Origin: Pseudomonadota bacterium
Lineage (GTDB): Bacteria > Pseudomonadota > Gammaproteobacteria > DASZBR01
Assembly: GCA_021777765.1 (NCBI GenBank)
Contig: JAJYDF010000033.1
Location: 1-41,766 of the forward strand
DNA length: 41,766 nucleotides
Direction: 5' to 3'
Made by a program: the position numbers and the translations under genes. The notes under the pieces are model-generated. The model ran no database searches, had not been told where the DNA came from, and saw nothing but the letters and a program-made list of their open reading frames with translations. Below are positions 1-8,836 of the stretch, piece after piece (the stretch's first letter is position 1; each line of letters opens with the position of its first letter).

Positions 1-82
1 GAGGGGTATTAAAAAGTTTTATACATTTATTTAACACACCCTCATCCGCCTTCGGCACCTTCTCCCGCAAGCGGGAGAAGGA
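1..82. repeat. REP-type palindrome, right half of a composite element
   Basis: Bases 39-82 hold the REP unit CCCTCATCCGCCTTCGGCAC followed by the hairpin CTTCTCCCGC/GCGGGAGAAG. Bases 1-37 (GAGGGGTATTAAAAAG and onwards) match, with a few differences, the spacer between the inverted REP pair at 40378-40496. The window therefore starts inside a second copy of that composite. The unit overlaps the last codons of the acyltransferase gene. Confidence 0.85.
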
Positions 83-1130
83 AAGAAAAGGAAGGTTTTT
101 TTGATTTTAATTTTAAGACCTTTTTCTCAATTAAATGCCACGACATGTATGCAAAAATGCCAGTGATAGGCACTGTTATGAGAAATAAAATATAAGCATT
201 CTCTAAAGCAAAATAATGCACTAACAGCTGTTGGATTGGAAAGGCATAGATATATAGGCCATATGACATATCGCCGATTTTTTTAAATAAAGCACTCATA
301 TAAAATGTGTTCAATGCAAAATAAAGCACGCAATAGCTAAAAGTAGCATAGAAAAAGCAGATGAAATAGGCATGTGGCATTAAACCAGTTAACACAGTTA
401 ATAATAATAATCCCTTGCCATTTATGGCGATTTTATTACTATAAATAAAAAATATTGTACCCAACATGAAACAACAAATAGATGGCAAATAATCCTTTAA
501 AAAATGAATTGGGATTATTGTTACTCCATGATTAAAGTTTAATAAATAAATACCTATTAATGTCATTATAAAAATAAGTGGTTTTAATTTTGCGTTCGTT
601 ATAACTCCAAGTAATCCCAATATTCCCAACAAAATATACATGACGCATTCTAATGGTAATGTCCACAAGCTGCCATTTACGGCATTGGGATAAACATTAT
701 TAACGAAAGTTCCTGGCAAAAAATCCCATGGATGGATATGGATTAATGAAATATTTTTTAAAAAATAACTCAAAGTTTGTTTATCTACAAAATAATTATA
801 AATGGTCAATTGCGTATTTAATGGGCCAATAATCAATACGCAAAATAAAACAGCAACAAATAATCCGGGAAAAATTCTTAAAATCCGCGCCCAGAAAAAA
901 TAAATAATTTCATTTCTTCTGACATAACTTGCGGCGATGAGATAACCACTGATGGTAAAAAAAGTAGCAACAGCTAAACCGCCAAAATCAAATAGCCCAT
1001 GAGAGGAAATGCTGAGGGGATCACTGTGTCCAGTACATAAAACAAAACTATGAGAAAAAATAACAGCAATTGCGGCTAGAAATCGTAATAGATCAAAATT
1101 ATTCAATTGAGCATTATTTTCTAGGCGCAT
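42..1130 (-). CDS. Acyltransferase family 3 membrane protein (OafA/YrhL-like)
   Basis: A 362-residue, highly hydrophobic protein. The N-terminus has the acyltransferase-3 signature: NNFDLLRFLAA near residue 10 and the catalytic-type histidine in VIFSHSF. It ends in about ten membrane segments and a C-terminal WHLIEKK, typical of the family. Family members transfer acetyl or other acyl groups to surface polysaccharide or lipid in the inner membrane; the substrate here is unknown. The ATG at 1130 has GGAAG seven bases upstream. The last 15 residues, ending GEGAEGG, are translated REP palindrome, so the natural C-terminus has probably been replaced or extended. It is co-directional with the patatin gene 30 bp upstream. 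Family is sure, substrate is not. Confidence 0.85.
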   Translation of the reverse strand: MRLENNAQLNNFDLLRFLAAIAVIFSHSFVLCTGHSDPLSISSHGLFDFGGLAVATFFTISGYLIAASYVRRNEIIYFFWARILRIFPGLFVAVLFCVLIIGPLNTQLTIYNYFVDKQTLSYFLKNISLIHIHPWDFLPGTFVNNVYPNAVNGSLWTLPLECVMYILLGILGLLGVITNAKLKPLIFIMTLIGIYLLNFNHGVTIIPIHFLKDYLPSICCFMLGTIFFIYSNKIAINGKGLLLLTVLTGLMPHAYFICFFYATFSYCVLYFALNTFYMSALFKKIGDMSYGLYIYAFPIQQLLVHYFALENAYILFLITVPITGIFAYMSWHLIEKKVLKLKSKKPSFSFLLPLAGEGAEGG

Positions 1131-1160
1131 TCACAATCTTCCATAAATATGATGAATTAT

Positions 1161-2105
1161 TTAATTCATTTTACTCAGCACTGCATCACAATGAGATTGA
1201 ATATGATTCGCTTTCAATAAAGCACATATTTGTGGCAATGCTTGTTCTGCAGCTTTCGCACCATTTTGTGCAAGCATATATTCATGCGAATCATCAAATA
1301 CACCAGTTTGACCCACATCAGGATGTATAAAGACATCAGCACCATGCGCTGATTTTTTATCAAAATTTTCTCTTTGTATTAATTCTGCTCTTTTATAATT
1401 ATCCATCGCAGAAATATTATTTGTTACTGCTGGCACTGATTCAGCAATACTCACCGCAATAATAATTTTAGGATGATATAATTTTGCTATATCAACGGGT
1501 ACTGGATCAGACATACCGCCATCAATCAAACTTTTGCCATCCATATTTAATGATGGAAAAAATGGAGGCAGTGCCATAGACGCTGCTACTGCATCATTAA
1601 TTTGTCCAGAATATAACGGCACTGTTGCACCGGTATCACTATCCGTAGCAACAGCAATAAATTTTATTTTTAAATCGCTAAATTGTTTCGCGTGAACTTC
1701 TTTGGACACATAATTTTCAATACCATCACTGCTAAATGGTCCATGATAGATATTTAAAAGATTAAAGTTTAATAATTGATTTTTATGGGTAGTAAATAAT
1801 ATTTGTGAAACGGAATCCGCATTAGGATCATCCGCATATAATGCACCCACCATGCTGCCAATACTTGTGCCAACGATTAAATCAATGGGCACACCCGCTT
1901 GTTGTAATACACTGAGCACCCCTAAATGGGCAGCGCCTCTAGCACCACCACCGCCTAATACCAAAGCAACACGCGGTTGAACTGTTCCAGCTGTTACAGA
2001 TTGAGGAATCAATTCGGATGATGCATTAACCGTTGAATAAAACAGGAGTGAAATGAATAGAATTAGGAATTTATAGAGGGATTTATAGAGGGATTTATAA
2101 TTCAA
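1161..2105 (-). CDS. Secreted patatin-like phospholipase/esterase (RssA-like)
   Basis: A 314-residue protein. The patatin oxyanion loop GGGGARG lies at residues 51-57, the nucleophile elbow GTSIGS has Ser81, and the catalytic Asp195 is in DGG. Residues 12-28 are hydrophobic and end VNA, a likely Sec signal peptide, so the enzyme should act in the periplasm or outer membrane as a lipid acyl hydrolase. The start is TTG at 2105, supported by AAAGG seven bases upstream. The first residues are a small tandem duplication (KSLYKSLYK). Patatin-like effectors exist in Legionella, but a Sec signal argues against direct Dot/Icm translocation from the cytoplasm. Its closeness to the dot/icm block may be coincidental. 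Confidence 0.85.
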   Translation of the reverse strand: MNYKSLYKSLYKFLILFISLLFYSTVNASSELIPQSVTAGTVQPRVALVLGGGGARGAAHLGVLSVLQQAGVPIDLIVGTSIGSMVGALYADDPNADSVSQILFTTHKNQLLNFNLLNIYHGPFSSDGIENYVSKEVHAKQFSDLKIKFIAVATDSDTGATVPLYSGQINDAVAASMALPPFFPSLNMDGKSLIDGGMSDPVPVDIAKLYHPKIIIAVSIAESVPAVTNNISAMDNYKRAELIQRENFDKKSAHGADVFIHPDVGQTGVFDDSHEYMLAQNGAKAAEQALPQICALLKANHIQSHCDAVLSKMN

Positions 2106-2205
2106 AATAGTACCTTTATAGATAAAAAAGAAAATAATTATACCTAATTAATAAGAGTTTAGCGAGGATTAAAGGGGTCAAGTACCGTCTATCAAGTTAA
2201 TCAGA

Positions 2206-2402
2206 TTGTAGCCTGGGTGGAGCAAATGAAAACAATGAAAAGCATGATAATCTATAACATCTACAATAATATCTATTTTAGCCGATGGCGTAACCCGGGA
2301 AATTAAATTTCTCGGGTTACGCAGTGGTTTTTAATTAAAATCGTTAGTAACCTTAACACATTTATATTAATTTAATTTTCATTTGCTCCACCCAGGCTAC
2401 AA
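2206..2402. mobile_element. MITE-like palindromic element, about 197 bp
   Basis: The ends are perfect 27-bp inverted repeats: TTGTAGCCTGGGTGGAGCAA... at 2206-2232 and its reverse complement at 2376-2402. The centre carries a second palindrome, GCGTAACCCG...CGGGTTACGC, at 2288-2322. There is no ORF of note. It fills most of the 329-bp gap between icmB and the patatin gene. The outer TGTAGCCTGGGT recurs at 41641-41652, where a possible insertion sequence begins. It looks like a non-autonomous element mobilised in trans. Confidence 0.75.
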
Positions 2403-2434
2403 TTAACGATAGTTATGACATGCTGTAGTCACAC

Positions 2435-5400
2435 TTAATCTTTGGGCAGAGATTTGAAATTGGGGTTATCTTTATAGGCAATTAATATCTTCTCAACTAA
2501 TTCATCAACAATACCTAAATTAGCTGATTCACTAATTAATCCTTGTGTTTCTTTCATAGCATTCAGTTTTTCTTCAACCAATTTAGCTATAGAGCCTGAA
2601 GGAAATAATGTAGCTAATACACGACGTGCTTCGGCAGGACCAATACGTTTATACAATTGATTACGTATGTTTGCGTCTTCAACAGTAGTACTGAACGACC
2701 ATAATTCAATGGGACCTAAAGTACTCGTTAACAATTGCAGATTCAGACCCGCTTTAGTAGCAAATTGTGCTAAAAATGTTGCGCCACCTTCTCTCGGTCC
2801 ATGTACACGTGTCCGTAAAGCAACTTGTGCCGTTTGTGAAAGACCGAATATTTTAGCTGATTTTTCAATGGAGGTAGATGGACCAGCATCCATGATATAA
2901 ATGGAAGTAGCAAATTCAACCATCACTGGATCAAAGTCATCTAATGATTGTGAAATTAAAGCAATTTGAACTTTCCACTTACGGCCTTCACGCATGTCTA
3001 ATATCACTTGTTCTCGAACTGCTTTTGCTTTAGAAGTACGATGGAATTCGTCAAGCACTAATCGTTTTGGATCTTCACGTAATTCAGCGATTCGCGCTCG
3101 ATGAAATTCGCGATATTGTTCAGGCATGTCAGATACATTATCTTCTGTTAAATAATAATGCCGTGCCAGAATATAACGCGCTAACATATACATTACACTG
3201 GTTTGTCTATCAGCAGCATCACCACCACCTTTAGCGACTTCGTCTAAATCAAGAGATACAATTCGCGCATCACCTAAGTCAAAAGCAGTAACACGGGACA
3301 AAATAGGATATTCACGAACCGCACTAGAAATCATACGGCCAAAGGCATTAATTAATGTTTCGCCGGTAGGTGCAATAATTTTACCGTATAAATCTTCAAT
3401 AGTTGTGGTACGGCAGATTGATGCAGCATCAGCAATTAACGGCATGGCATAGCGTTGCGCTAAGGTTGCTTCATGGACAAAACCAGCAATAAATAATGCA
3501 TCGGTGACTTCCCACCAGGTCGTTTGTGGATCTTGAATAAAGCCGATTTCTTCTAATATACCGTCAACCAATGTTTCAATGCCTGGTGTGTAATGATAAG
3601 GATTTGCACCATCGGCTAAATTTTTATACAACTCGTCGACTACCAAACCTGCCATATCGGCAATACCATCATAGGCATTATCTGCACCCAATGGAGTAGC
3701 TAATAAGGTCAAGAAATTCACCAAAAAGCCTCTTTCTTGTGGTGTTGGATAGCGGCAGCCTAACTGTGTATCGAATGGGTTAATTGAATAATCAGGCGTC
3801 ATACGCATGCGATGATATGTCACAAAATGTCTTTGATTTTGTGGTAATGCCTCGCGTAATAGTGAAATGAGTCCACTACTGGATGGGCCAATATCAATAA
3901 TGGCGATTCGCGCTAAACGGCGAATACCGGCTGATAAACATAATCCTAAATTTAATGCGTTAGATAATACTGATTTACCAGAACCAGGACGCGCATAGAG
4001 CAAATCGATCCACGTAGTTTGTTCCGCAGAACCTGGTTGGAAAGGCCATGGTTTACCATCTGGAGAACGATATAATAAAGCGCCCGCTTTCCATGGCGAA
4101 GCAGGTCGGCTGATCGGTAACATATAAACAACATCAGATAATGGTGCGACCGAAGCTGTAGCCAAACTATTCATGGTGACGCCCAACATACTTGAAACGA
4201 CACCGCCAAAAGGATCGCCACTTAATTCAGTCACTTCGCAAGTTCCCCATCCTTCCATAGCTTTAGCTAATTCTGATGCTCTTGTTCTGAGTAAAGGCAT
4301 GTTGTTTTCAGGGGCCCATGTACATGCAGCGACACGTAAGCGGACTACTGCATCGTCAGTATTAATTGAAATATATTTCAATAAATTGGATGAATCGCTC
4401 AATAAGCGATTATGCGATGATGAGAACGCTAGAACGCCGGCCAAAGCTGCTTTGAGACGCAATGATGTTAATCCATTACTTTCAATTAAGAATGATATAC
4501 GCCATGGAATTCTCGCGGCTAATGTTCGCTGCAATAATGTCACGAACATTTTGATATCTTTAGGAAATAAATCGATAAATACAGAACTATAAATTTTATC
4601 GCCAATGCGGACTGTGCGAAGATCGATATTTTCAGCATCGCGAGGTAAGATTTGTCTTCCTAATGAGGGCCATAATAGATCGGCAATATCACCAGTAAAT
4701 CGCTTATAATCTCTGATAGGAATTTTATCACCAGGTAACACAGGGGTCCATGTACGATCGGTAAATTCAGGATCTGCTGTCATACGCATTTCAAATATGG
4801 CTTCATGAACTTCTAAGATATTTGCATAAACGCCTAAAGCATTTAAATCGTTCATCGTTGCACGCACAAATGAATCATGCGTATCACGTAAATTAGGAAT
4901 AGCAGAAATAACACTTTGGGTGCGTGTAAATGCTGGAATTTTTTCATCATGAATCGCTTTCAATTTATCTTTTGATGCTTGTTGTAATTGTTCGCGAGAT
5001 AAACTCTTAGGCGTTGTCCATAACACAAAGAACACATTTTCTTTTCCACAAAACCGTGAAATATATCTAATTCGTTCTTCAAATAAATCATCCAATGCTA
5101 AATTTAATCTTTTTGCAGTTGCTCGTGCAGGTTCAAAAATATCAGATATTTGATTGACGACTTGTTCTTTATCATAATTAAATAACACCTGTATGGCGTG
5201 GCCATCTCTTTTCATTGCAGATTGAAAACTGAGTGTTAATCCTTCATGCAGGCGAGTAAATTCAGGCATTCCCAAGAGAGCGATGGTTCCTTCGACTTTA
5301 ATGACGGAAACAAGGGAACCATTATGTGCAGCTAATACTGTACTACTATCAGCAGTTTCAATATCGCAATACGATTCAACATTTTGCTTTAGAGATGAAC

Positions 5401-5458
5401 TTAACCAAGCTAAAAAAGAATCTATTCCATCCAAAAATGTATCAATTAATTTCGCCAT
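2435..5458 (-). CDS. icmB: Dot/Icm ATPase IcmB/DotO
   Basis: A 1007-residue protein, close to the roughly 1009 residues of Legionella IcmB. It is the VirB4-type ATPase that docks at the cytoplasmic face of the T4BSS and powers assembly and transport. Walker A is at about 490-498 (ARPGSGKSV) and Walker B at 799-804 (RLVLDE), followed by the FHR of the VirB4/TraC family. The N-terminal half lacks motifs, as expected. It is the last gene of the dot/icm run, separated from icmJ by 86 bp that contain a REP palindrome. Downstream there is no icmF, unlike Legionella; a MITE-like element and a patatin gene follow instead. Confidence 0.97.
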   Translation of the reverse strand: MAKLIDTFLDGIDSFLAWLSSSLKQNVESYCDIETADSSTVLAAHNGSLVSVIKVEGTIALLGMPEFTRLHEGLTLSFQSAMKRDGHAIQVLFNYDKEQVVNQISDIFEPARATAKRLNLALDDLFEERIRYISRFCGKENVFFVLWTTPKSLSREQLQQASKDKLKAIHDEKIPAFTRTQSVISAIPNLRDTHDSFVRATMNDLNALGVYANILEVHEAIFEMRMTADPEFTDRTWTPVLPGDKIPIRDYKRFTGDIADLLWPSLGRQILPRDAENIDLRTVRIGDKIYSSVFIDLFPKDIKMFVTLLQRTLAARIPWRISFLIESNGLTSLRLKAALAGVLAFSSSHNRLLSDSSNLLKYISINTDDAVVRLRVAACTWAPENNMPLLRTRASELAKAMEGWGTCEVTELSGDPFGGVVSSMLGVTMNSLATASVAPLSDVVYMLPISRPASPWKAGALLYRSPDGKPWPFQPGSAEQTTWIDLLYARPGSGKSVLSNALNLGLCLSAGIRRLARIAIIDIGPSSSGLISLLREALPQNQRHFVTYHRMRMTPDYSINPFDTQLGCRYPTPQERGFLVNFLTLLATPLGADNAYDGIADMAGLVVDELYKNLADGANPYHYTPGIETLVDGILEEIGFIQDPQTTWWEVTDALFIAGFVHEATLAQRYAMPLIADAASICRTTTIEDLYGKIIAPTGETLINAFGRMISSAVREYPILSRVTAFDLGDARIVSLDLDEVAKGGGDAADRQTSVMYMLARYILARHYYLTEDNVSDMPEQYREFHRARIAELREDPKRLVLDEFHRTSKAKAVREQVILDMREGRKWKVQIALISQSLDDFDPVMVEFATSIYIMDAGPSTSIEKSAKIFGLSQTAQVALRTRVHGPREGGATFLAQFATKAGLNLQLLTSTLGPIELWSFSTTVEDANIRNQLYKRIGPAEARRVLATLFPSGSIAKLVEEKLNAMKETQGLISESANLGIVDELVEKILIAYKDNPNFKSLPKD

Positions 5459-5508
5459 AACACCATCTTAATTAAATAAAAATTCCTTTAACAACTTATT
5501 TCCTTCCA

Positions 5509-5531
5509 CCTTCTCCCCTTCGGGGAGAAGG
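5509..5531. repeat. REP palindrome between icmJ and icmB
   Basis: Perfect hairpin CCTTCTCCCC/GGGGAGAAGG with a TTC loop. It is the core of the REP family seen at 39, 20694, 25586, 30481, 40378 and 40454. Lying inside an operon, it could modulate icmB mRNA level or stability. Confidence 0.85.
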
Positions 5532-5544
5532 AAAAAAAGTATAT

Positions 5545-6156
5545 TCATTCCGATGATAATTCCTTCAATGCAGCAGCAGCCCAATGTTCAACTTGTGCTT
5601 TAAATCTTCCTCTTGATGGTAATAAACGTACATCTTTTAACATTTGACGCATTTTTTCTTTATTTAAGTTAGGTGTATCAATAATTAATTGACCCAACGT
5701 TGCAGGATTACTACATCCTTCACCAAATTCTTCTTCAACGGCTTGTGCTCGAAACTTTAAATTTCTATATATAGACTGTGCGCTATTTTTATAACCGGTA
5801 TCATTGGTAACTGCACAAAATAATACGTGACAAAAACTATTTAAATTTGATTGTGAAATTTCTGGTAAATAAATTAATGTACCACCACCATAACCACCGA
5901 CACCTACATTTTCCAAAAAGTAACACTGTGCACAAAATACACAAGCTGTCGCTAAATTAGATGTCTTATTGTTAGAATAATTACCATCTATATTGACGAC
6001 TTCCTGAAAGTCTTTCGCTTGAAATCCGCAAAATTGACAAGTGTAATTATCTCTTTTTAAGATTTTATCGATAAATGGGAGAAAGGCTTTATCAGCCTTC
6101 CTCGCCATAAATGCACGCCAGGCACCTGGCGTAACAGACAAACTAAGTGGGTGCAT
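5545..6156 (-). CDS. icmJ: Dot/Icm protein IcmJ/DotN
   Basis: A 203-residue, cysteine-rich cytoplasmic protein. DotN is an HNH-like zinc protein of the Dot/Icm coupling complex (with DotL, DotM, IcmS/IcmW) that helps recruit effectors. CxxC pairs are seen at C40/C43 and C72/C75 with C78 next to them, and the stretch KRDNYTCQFCGFQAKDFQEV is the hallmark of the family. I chose the ATG at 6156, four bases after the icmD stop, because homologues begin M-x-PL-x-L-x-VTPGAW. An in-frame GTG at 6183 would overlap icmD and add nine residues. No clear Shine-Dalgarno is seen, which fits translational coupling to icmD. Confidence 0.95.
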   Translation of the reverse strand: MHPLSLSVTPGAWRAFMARKADKAFLPFIDKILKRDNYTCQFCGFQAKDFQEVVNIDGNYSNNKTSNLATACVFCAQCYFLENVGVGGYGGGTLIYLPEISQSNLNSFCHVLFCAVTNDTGYKNSAQSIYRNLKFRAQAVEEEFGEGCSNPATLGQLIIDTPNLNKEKMRQMLKDVRLLPSRGRFKAQVEHWAAAALKELSSE

Positions 6157-6160
6157 ATAA

Positions 6161-6547
6161 TTATGAGATTGACGATGTACCACTCACTGTTGCTGTGGAC
6201 TTACTAGTACCGAAAATAGTATTTCCTGCGACTGTGAATAATGATGGTAAATATAACAACGCAGCAGCAACAAATAATAAAGCGATAGGAGTGCCAACAG
6301 TAACTTGTTGTGGGTTATCTCTGTGTGCTTTAAACTTTAAAATAGCTGCAATTGCAAAACCTAAACCGGCGATATAAGACACCCCAGTAATTAATTTTGC
6401 AAGGTTAGCGAAAGTAGATGATATTGTTGATGCAACACCACCAATATCAGTAGCTTGCGCTAATGCAAAACCAGCATATAAACATGCTGTTGATGCAATT
6501 ACTAAGCCAATTACTTTAATCAATTTACTATTAGAACGCTTTTTCAT
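6161..6547 (-). CDS. icmD: Dot/Icm inner-membrane protein IcmD/DotP
   Basis: A 128-residue protein (Legionella IcmD is about 132) with an N-terminal hydrophobic signal-like segment (about 10-30) ending AQA, and two further membrane segments (about 50-70 and 88-108). DotP is a small inner-membrane part of the T4BSS of unknown biochemical role. It resembles its neighbour IcmC in plan and sequence (GVSYIAGLGF here, GVSYLMGLLF there), consistent with their known paralogy. The ATG at 6547 has GAGAGG five bases upstream; a GTG two codons earlier overlaps that site and is less likely. An AT-rich 200-bp gap precedes it. Confidence 0.9.
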   Translation of the reverse strand: MKKRSNSKLIKVIGLVIASTACLYAGFALAQATDIGGVASTISSTFANLAKLITGVSYIAGLGFAIAAILKFKAHRDNPQQVTVGTPIALLFVAAALLYLPSLFTVAGNTIFGTSKSTATVSGTSSIS

Positions 6548-6553
6548 CTCCAC

Positions 6554-6747
6554 CTCTCATCTCCTATAATTAACGAATTAAAAAAAACGTTTCACATCAT
6601 GGCACGAAATTACCAGCAAATGCAAACGAAGTAAAAATCACTATAGTTTAATTTTGTTAAATCTCACTATATTACAAAATTTTATTTTAGCATATTATAA
6701 AAATATACTTTAAAAAAAATAATAAATTAATTTTGTATTTTAAAGTA
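6554..6747. other. AT-rich intergenic stretch between icmC and icmD
   Basis: 194 bp, strongly A/T-rich, with several TATAAT-like hexamers but no pair I would call a promoter with confidence. No ORF or palindrome of note. It is the longest internal gap in the icmG-icmB half of the cluster, so a secondary promoter for icmD-icmJ-icmB could lie here. Confidence 0.4.
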
Positions 6748-7395
6748 TTACGTTGAGAATGGTGGTGAAAATCCAAACGAGTTCCATAATATATTTGTTA
6801 ATTCAACAACATTGATTGCTAATAAACCACCAATTATATGCGTCAGTGCCTTTCCAGTTGTATGCTGTCCTTGACCACCCTGTGCACCTTGTGCGAGATA
6901 CACCCAACCGCGAATAAACGAAACTAATCCAATCAGTTGTACTAAATAAATCAGTGCATACGTACCTGCCTGACCGAGTGGATTGGACGGACTTGATTGC
7001 CATTGCAACACGTTTTGATGACCAAACGCAGTCATAATAAATGTATGTAAAGACGACGGTAACCACAATAAAACAGCTGCAACAACTATTAGGGTTATGG
7101 GTCCTCTCAAACTTGTTTGTGCAGACATCATGCTGCGCTGTTCACCATATACTTTTAATTTATAAACAGCTTCAACCATGAAAAGCAAACCCATTAAATA
7201 AGACACGCCATAAATTAATTTTGTAACAGCAGGATATGATTGACTTAGATTAATCAACATATCTAATGCACTTGTTGATGTTCCTGTTTGTTGAGCAAAT
7301 ACAGAATTACAACAAATTAATCCAAATAATGTTACAAAAATGATTAAAACATTTTTTATTTTACTATTTGATTTATCCAATAATTGCTTCTTCAT
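6748..7395 (-). CDS. icmC: Dot/Icm inner-membrane protein IcmC/DotE
   Basis: A 215-residue membrane protein with a signal-like segment (about 15-35, ending VFAQ) and three or four further membrane helices. It is a paralogue of IcmD, sharing the K-x-I-x-GVSY-x-x-GL-x-F block. DotE is an inner-membrane component of the Dot/Icm apparatus whose exact function is unknown. The ATG at 7395 is preceded by GGTGGGG at eight-base spacing, so I prefer it over the in-frame TTG at 7416. It starts 33 bases after the icmG stop, in the same operon. Confidence 0.92.
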   Translation of the reverse strand: MKKQLLDKSNSKIKNVLIIFVTLFGLICCNSVFAQQTGTSTSALDMLINLSQSYPAVTKLIYGVSYLMGLLFMVEAVYKLKVYGEQRSMMSAQTSLRGPITLIVVAAVLLWLPSSLHTFIMTAFGHQNVLQWQSSPSNPLGQAGTYALIYLVQLIGLVSFIRGWVYLAQGAQGGQGQHTTGKALTHIIGGLLAINVVELTNILWNSFGFSPPFST

Positions 7396-7428
7396 AAATA
7401 AAACCCCACCAGGCAAATATTATTAAAT

Positions 7429-8727
7429 TTACCGGTCAGCAGGATTAAATTGAATAATTGCTCCAGAACTAGTTGTTACAATTCCTTGGCTAGGACTGAT
7501 ATCTTCAATTAATCCATAACCCGGCAAATAATCACCACTACTAATTGTTACTGTTGATGTGCCGTCAGCAGTTACTAACCATGCACGTCCTTGAATCATT
7601 GCTTTAACAAAATATTGAGCACCTCCTGATGCTGGACCCATACCTTGTGCTGGAGGTGGTAATGGCGGTGCATTTGTTGTTATTGTTTTTTGTGGTGCTA
7701 AATATGCAGATTCTTGCATGCTCATTAAATGCTTCATCTTTTTATGTTTAATTATAGTTGATTTAACAGGAATTTGTGGCGCAGGATTTGTATGTATTTG
7801 CGCATTTTTAATATTCCCTAATGTATTATTAAGCGAATTAATTCCTGCTTGTAAATTAGAAACAGAAGAAGCTAATGAATTAATTTGATTTTGGATATTT
7901 TGAATTGCGACACGATTTTGATTCATGCCTTGTTCTAAAGTATCTAAACGATTATTTTGCATAGCATCCATAGGTGTTGAATTAGCTGTTGCACTCGAAC
8001 TAGGAGTTGTTACCGGAGTTGCAGGTAACCCAGGAGCAACAGGTGTTGTTTGTGCAGCCATTACAGATAGTGTCGCAGGTAATGACGACTTAACGGGTAC
8101 TTTTGGCGCAGATGGTGGTGTTGGCACAGACGATGCCACAGTTGCATTGGGGGAAGTTAATGCAGCTGGTGTAGCTGTTGAAATACCTGGCGCAGTTGCT
8201 GCTGAAGAACTAGGCGAAGTTAGTCCACTACTGGTTCTGGGTGTAATAGCGCCTGCCAACGAACTTGGAGTAGCACCGGGTAAAACGGTGTTTTGTCCTT
8301 GTTGTGACGTTGGTGTAGCTGGTGTATTAGCTTGTTGATCAGTTGATGTTGGTAAAGCTGCCGCGGGCTGTGTTGTAGGTACATTGGCTGCAGGAGATAC
8401 CGTATTCGTCGGGGTTATAGACGGAATATTCGGTTTAATTACCGTTGTTGATGCAGGTACAGTAGGAGAAACAGTAGAAGGCATAGTTGTCCCTACAGTT
8501 TGAGTTCCTGTTGTCATTGCAGTTGTTGCTTTAGGTGCAGCAGAAAAATATACGTACAATTTATAAAGCAATATAATTAAAACTATCAAACCCAATAATA
8601 ACCAAATAGGTTTTTTTGAACCGGTTCCACTTGGTTTTCGTTCTGGTTCTCTTTCAGGTTGATATATCTCATGCTCTTCTTCGGAAGCCTGATATTCTTC
8701 ATCCGATCTTGAATTTTCATTTTCCAT
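7429..8727 (-). CDS. icmG: Dot/Icm inner-membrane protein IcmG/DotF, enlarged linker
   Basis: A 432-residue protein, well above the roughly 269 residues of Legionella DotF. Order: acidic cytoplasmic N-terminus (1-37), one membrane helix (about 40-62), a long Pro/Ser/Thr/Ala-rich linker (about 65-255), a coiled-coil-like heptad stretch (about 260-310), and a C-terminal domain (about 370-432) with the conserved AMIQGRAWL and GDYLPGYGLI. DotF sits around the DotG/DotH core and can bind effectors. The extra length is all in the low-complexity linker. The start is ATG at 8727 (AGG eight bases upstream); a GTG at 8736 is the alternative. Confidence 0.93.
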   Translation of the reverse strand: MENENSRSDEEYQASEEEHEIYQPEREPERKPSGTGSKKPIWLLLGLIVLIILLYKLYVYFSAAPKATTAMTTGTQTVGTTMPSTVSPTVPASTTVIKPNIPSITPTNTVSPAANVPTTQPAAALPTSTDQQANTPATPTSQQGQNTVLPGATPSSLAGAITPRTSSGLTSPSSSAATAPGISTATPAALTSPNATVASSVPTPPSAPKVPVKSSLPATLSVMAAQTTPVAPGLPATPVTTPSSSATANSTPMDAMQNNRLDTLEQGMNQNRVAIQNIQNQINSLASSVSNLQAGINSLNNTLGNIKNAQIHTNPAPQIPVKSTIIKHKKMKHLMSMQESAYLAPQKTITTNAPPLPPPAQGMGPASGGAQYFVKAMIQGRAWLVTADGTSTVTISSGDYLPGYGLIEDISPSQGIVTTSSGAIIQFNPADR

Positions 8728-8784
8728 TAATGGCACCTGCTAAAAACAATAATAAATGTCAAAAAACTATCAGAGCTCTTTTTT

Positions 8785-8807
8785 CCTTCTCCCCAAATGA
8801 AAGAAGG
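8785..8807. repeat. Degenerate REP palindrome between icmE and icmG
   Basis: CCTTCTCCCC followed by an imperfect partner ending AAGAAGG. One arm has decayed relative to the perfect unit at 5509. It is intergenic within the operon. Confidence 0.55.
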
Positions 8808-8836
8808 AAAAAAGACTCAAATCTGAGATTAAAAAC

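Noticed and set aside
7925..8338. Plus-strand ORF of 137 codons
   Set aside because: Antisense to the low-complexity linker of icmG, which keeps stops out of several frames; the same applies to ORFs antisense to icmE and icmK.
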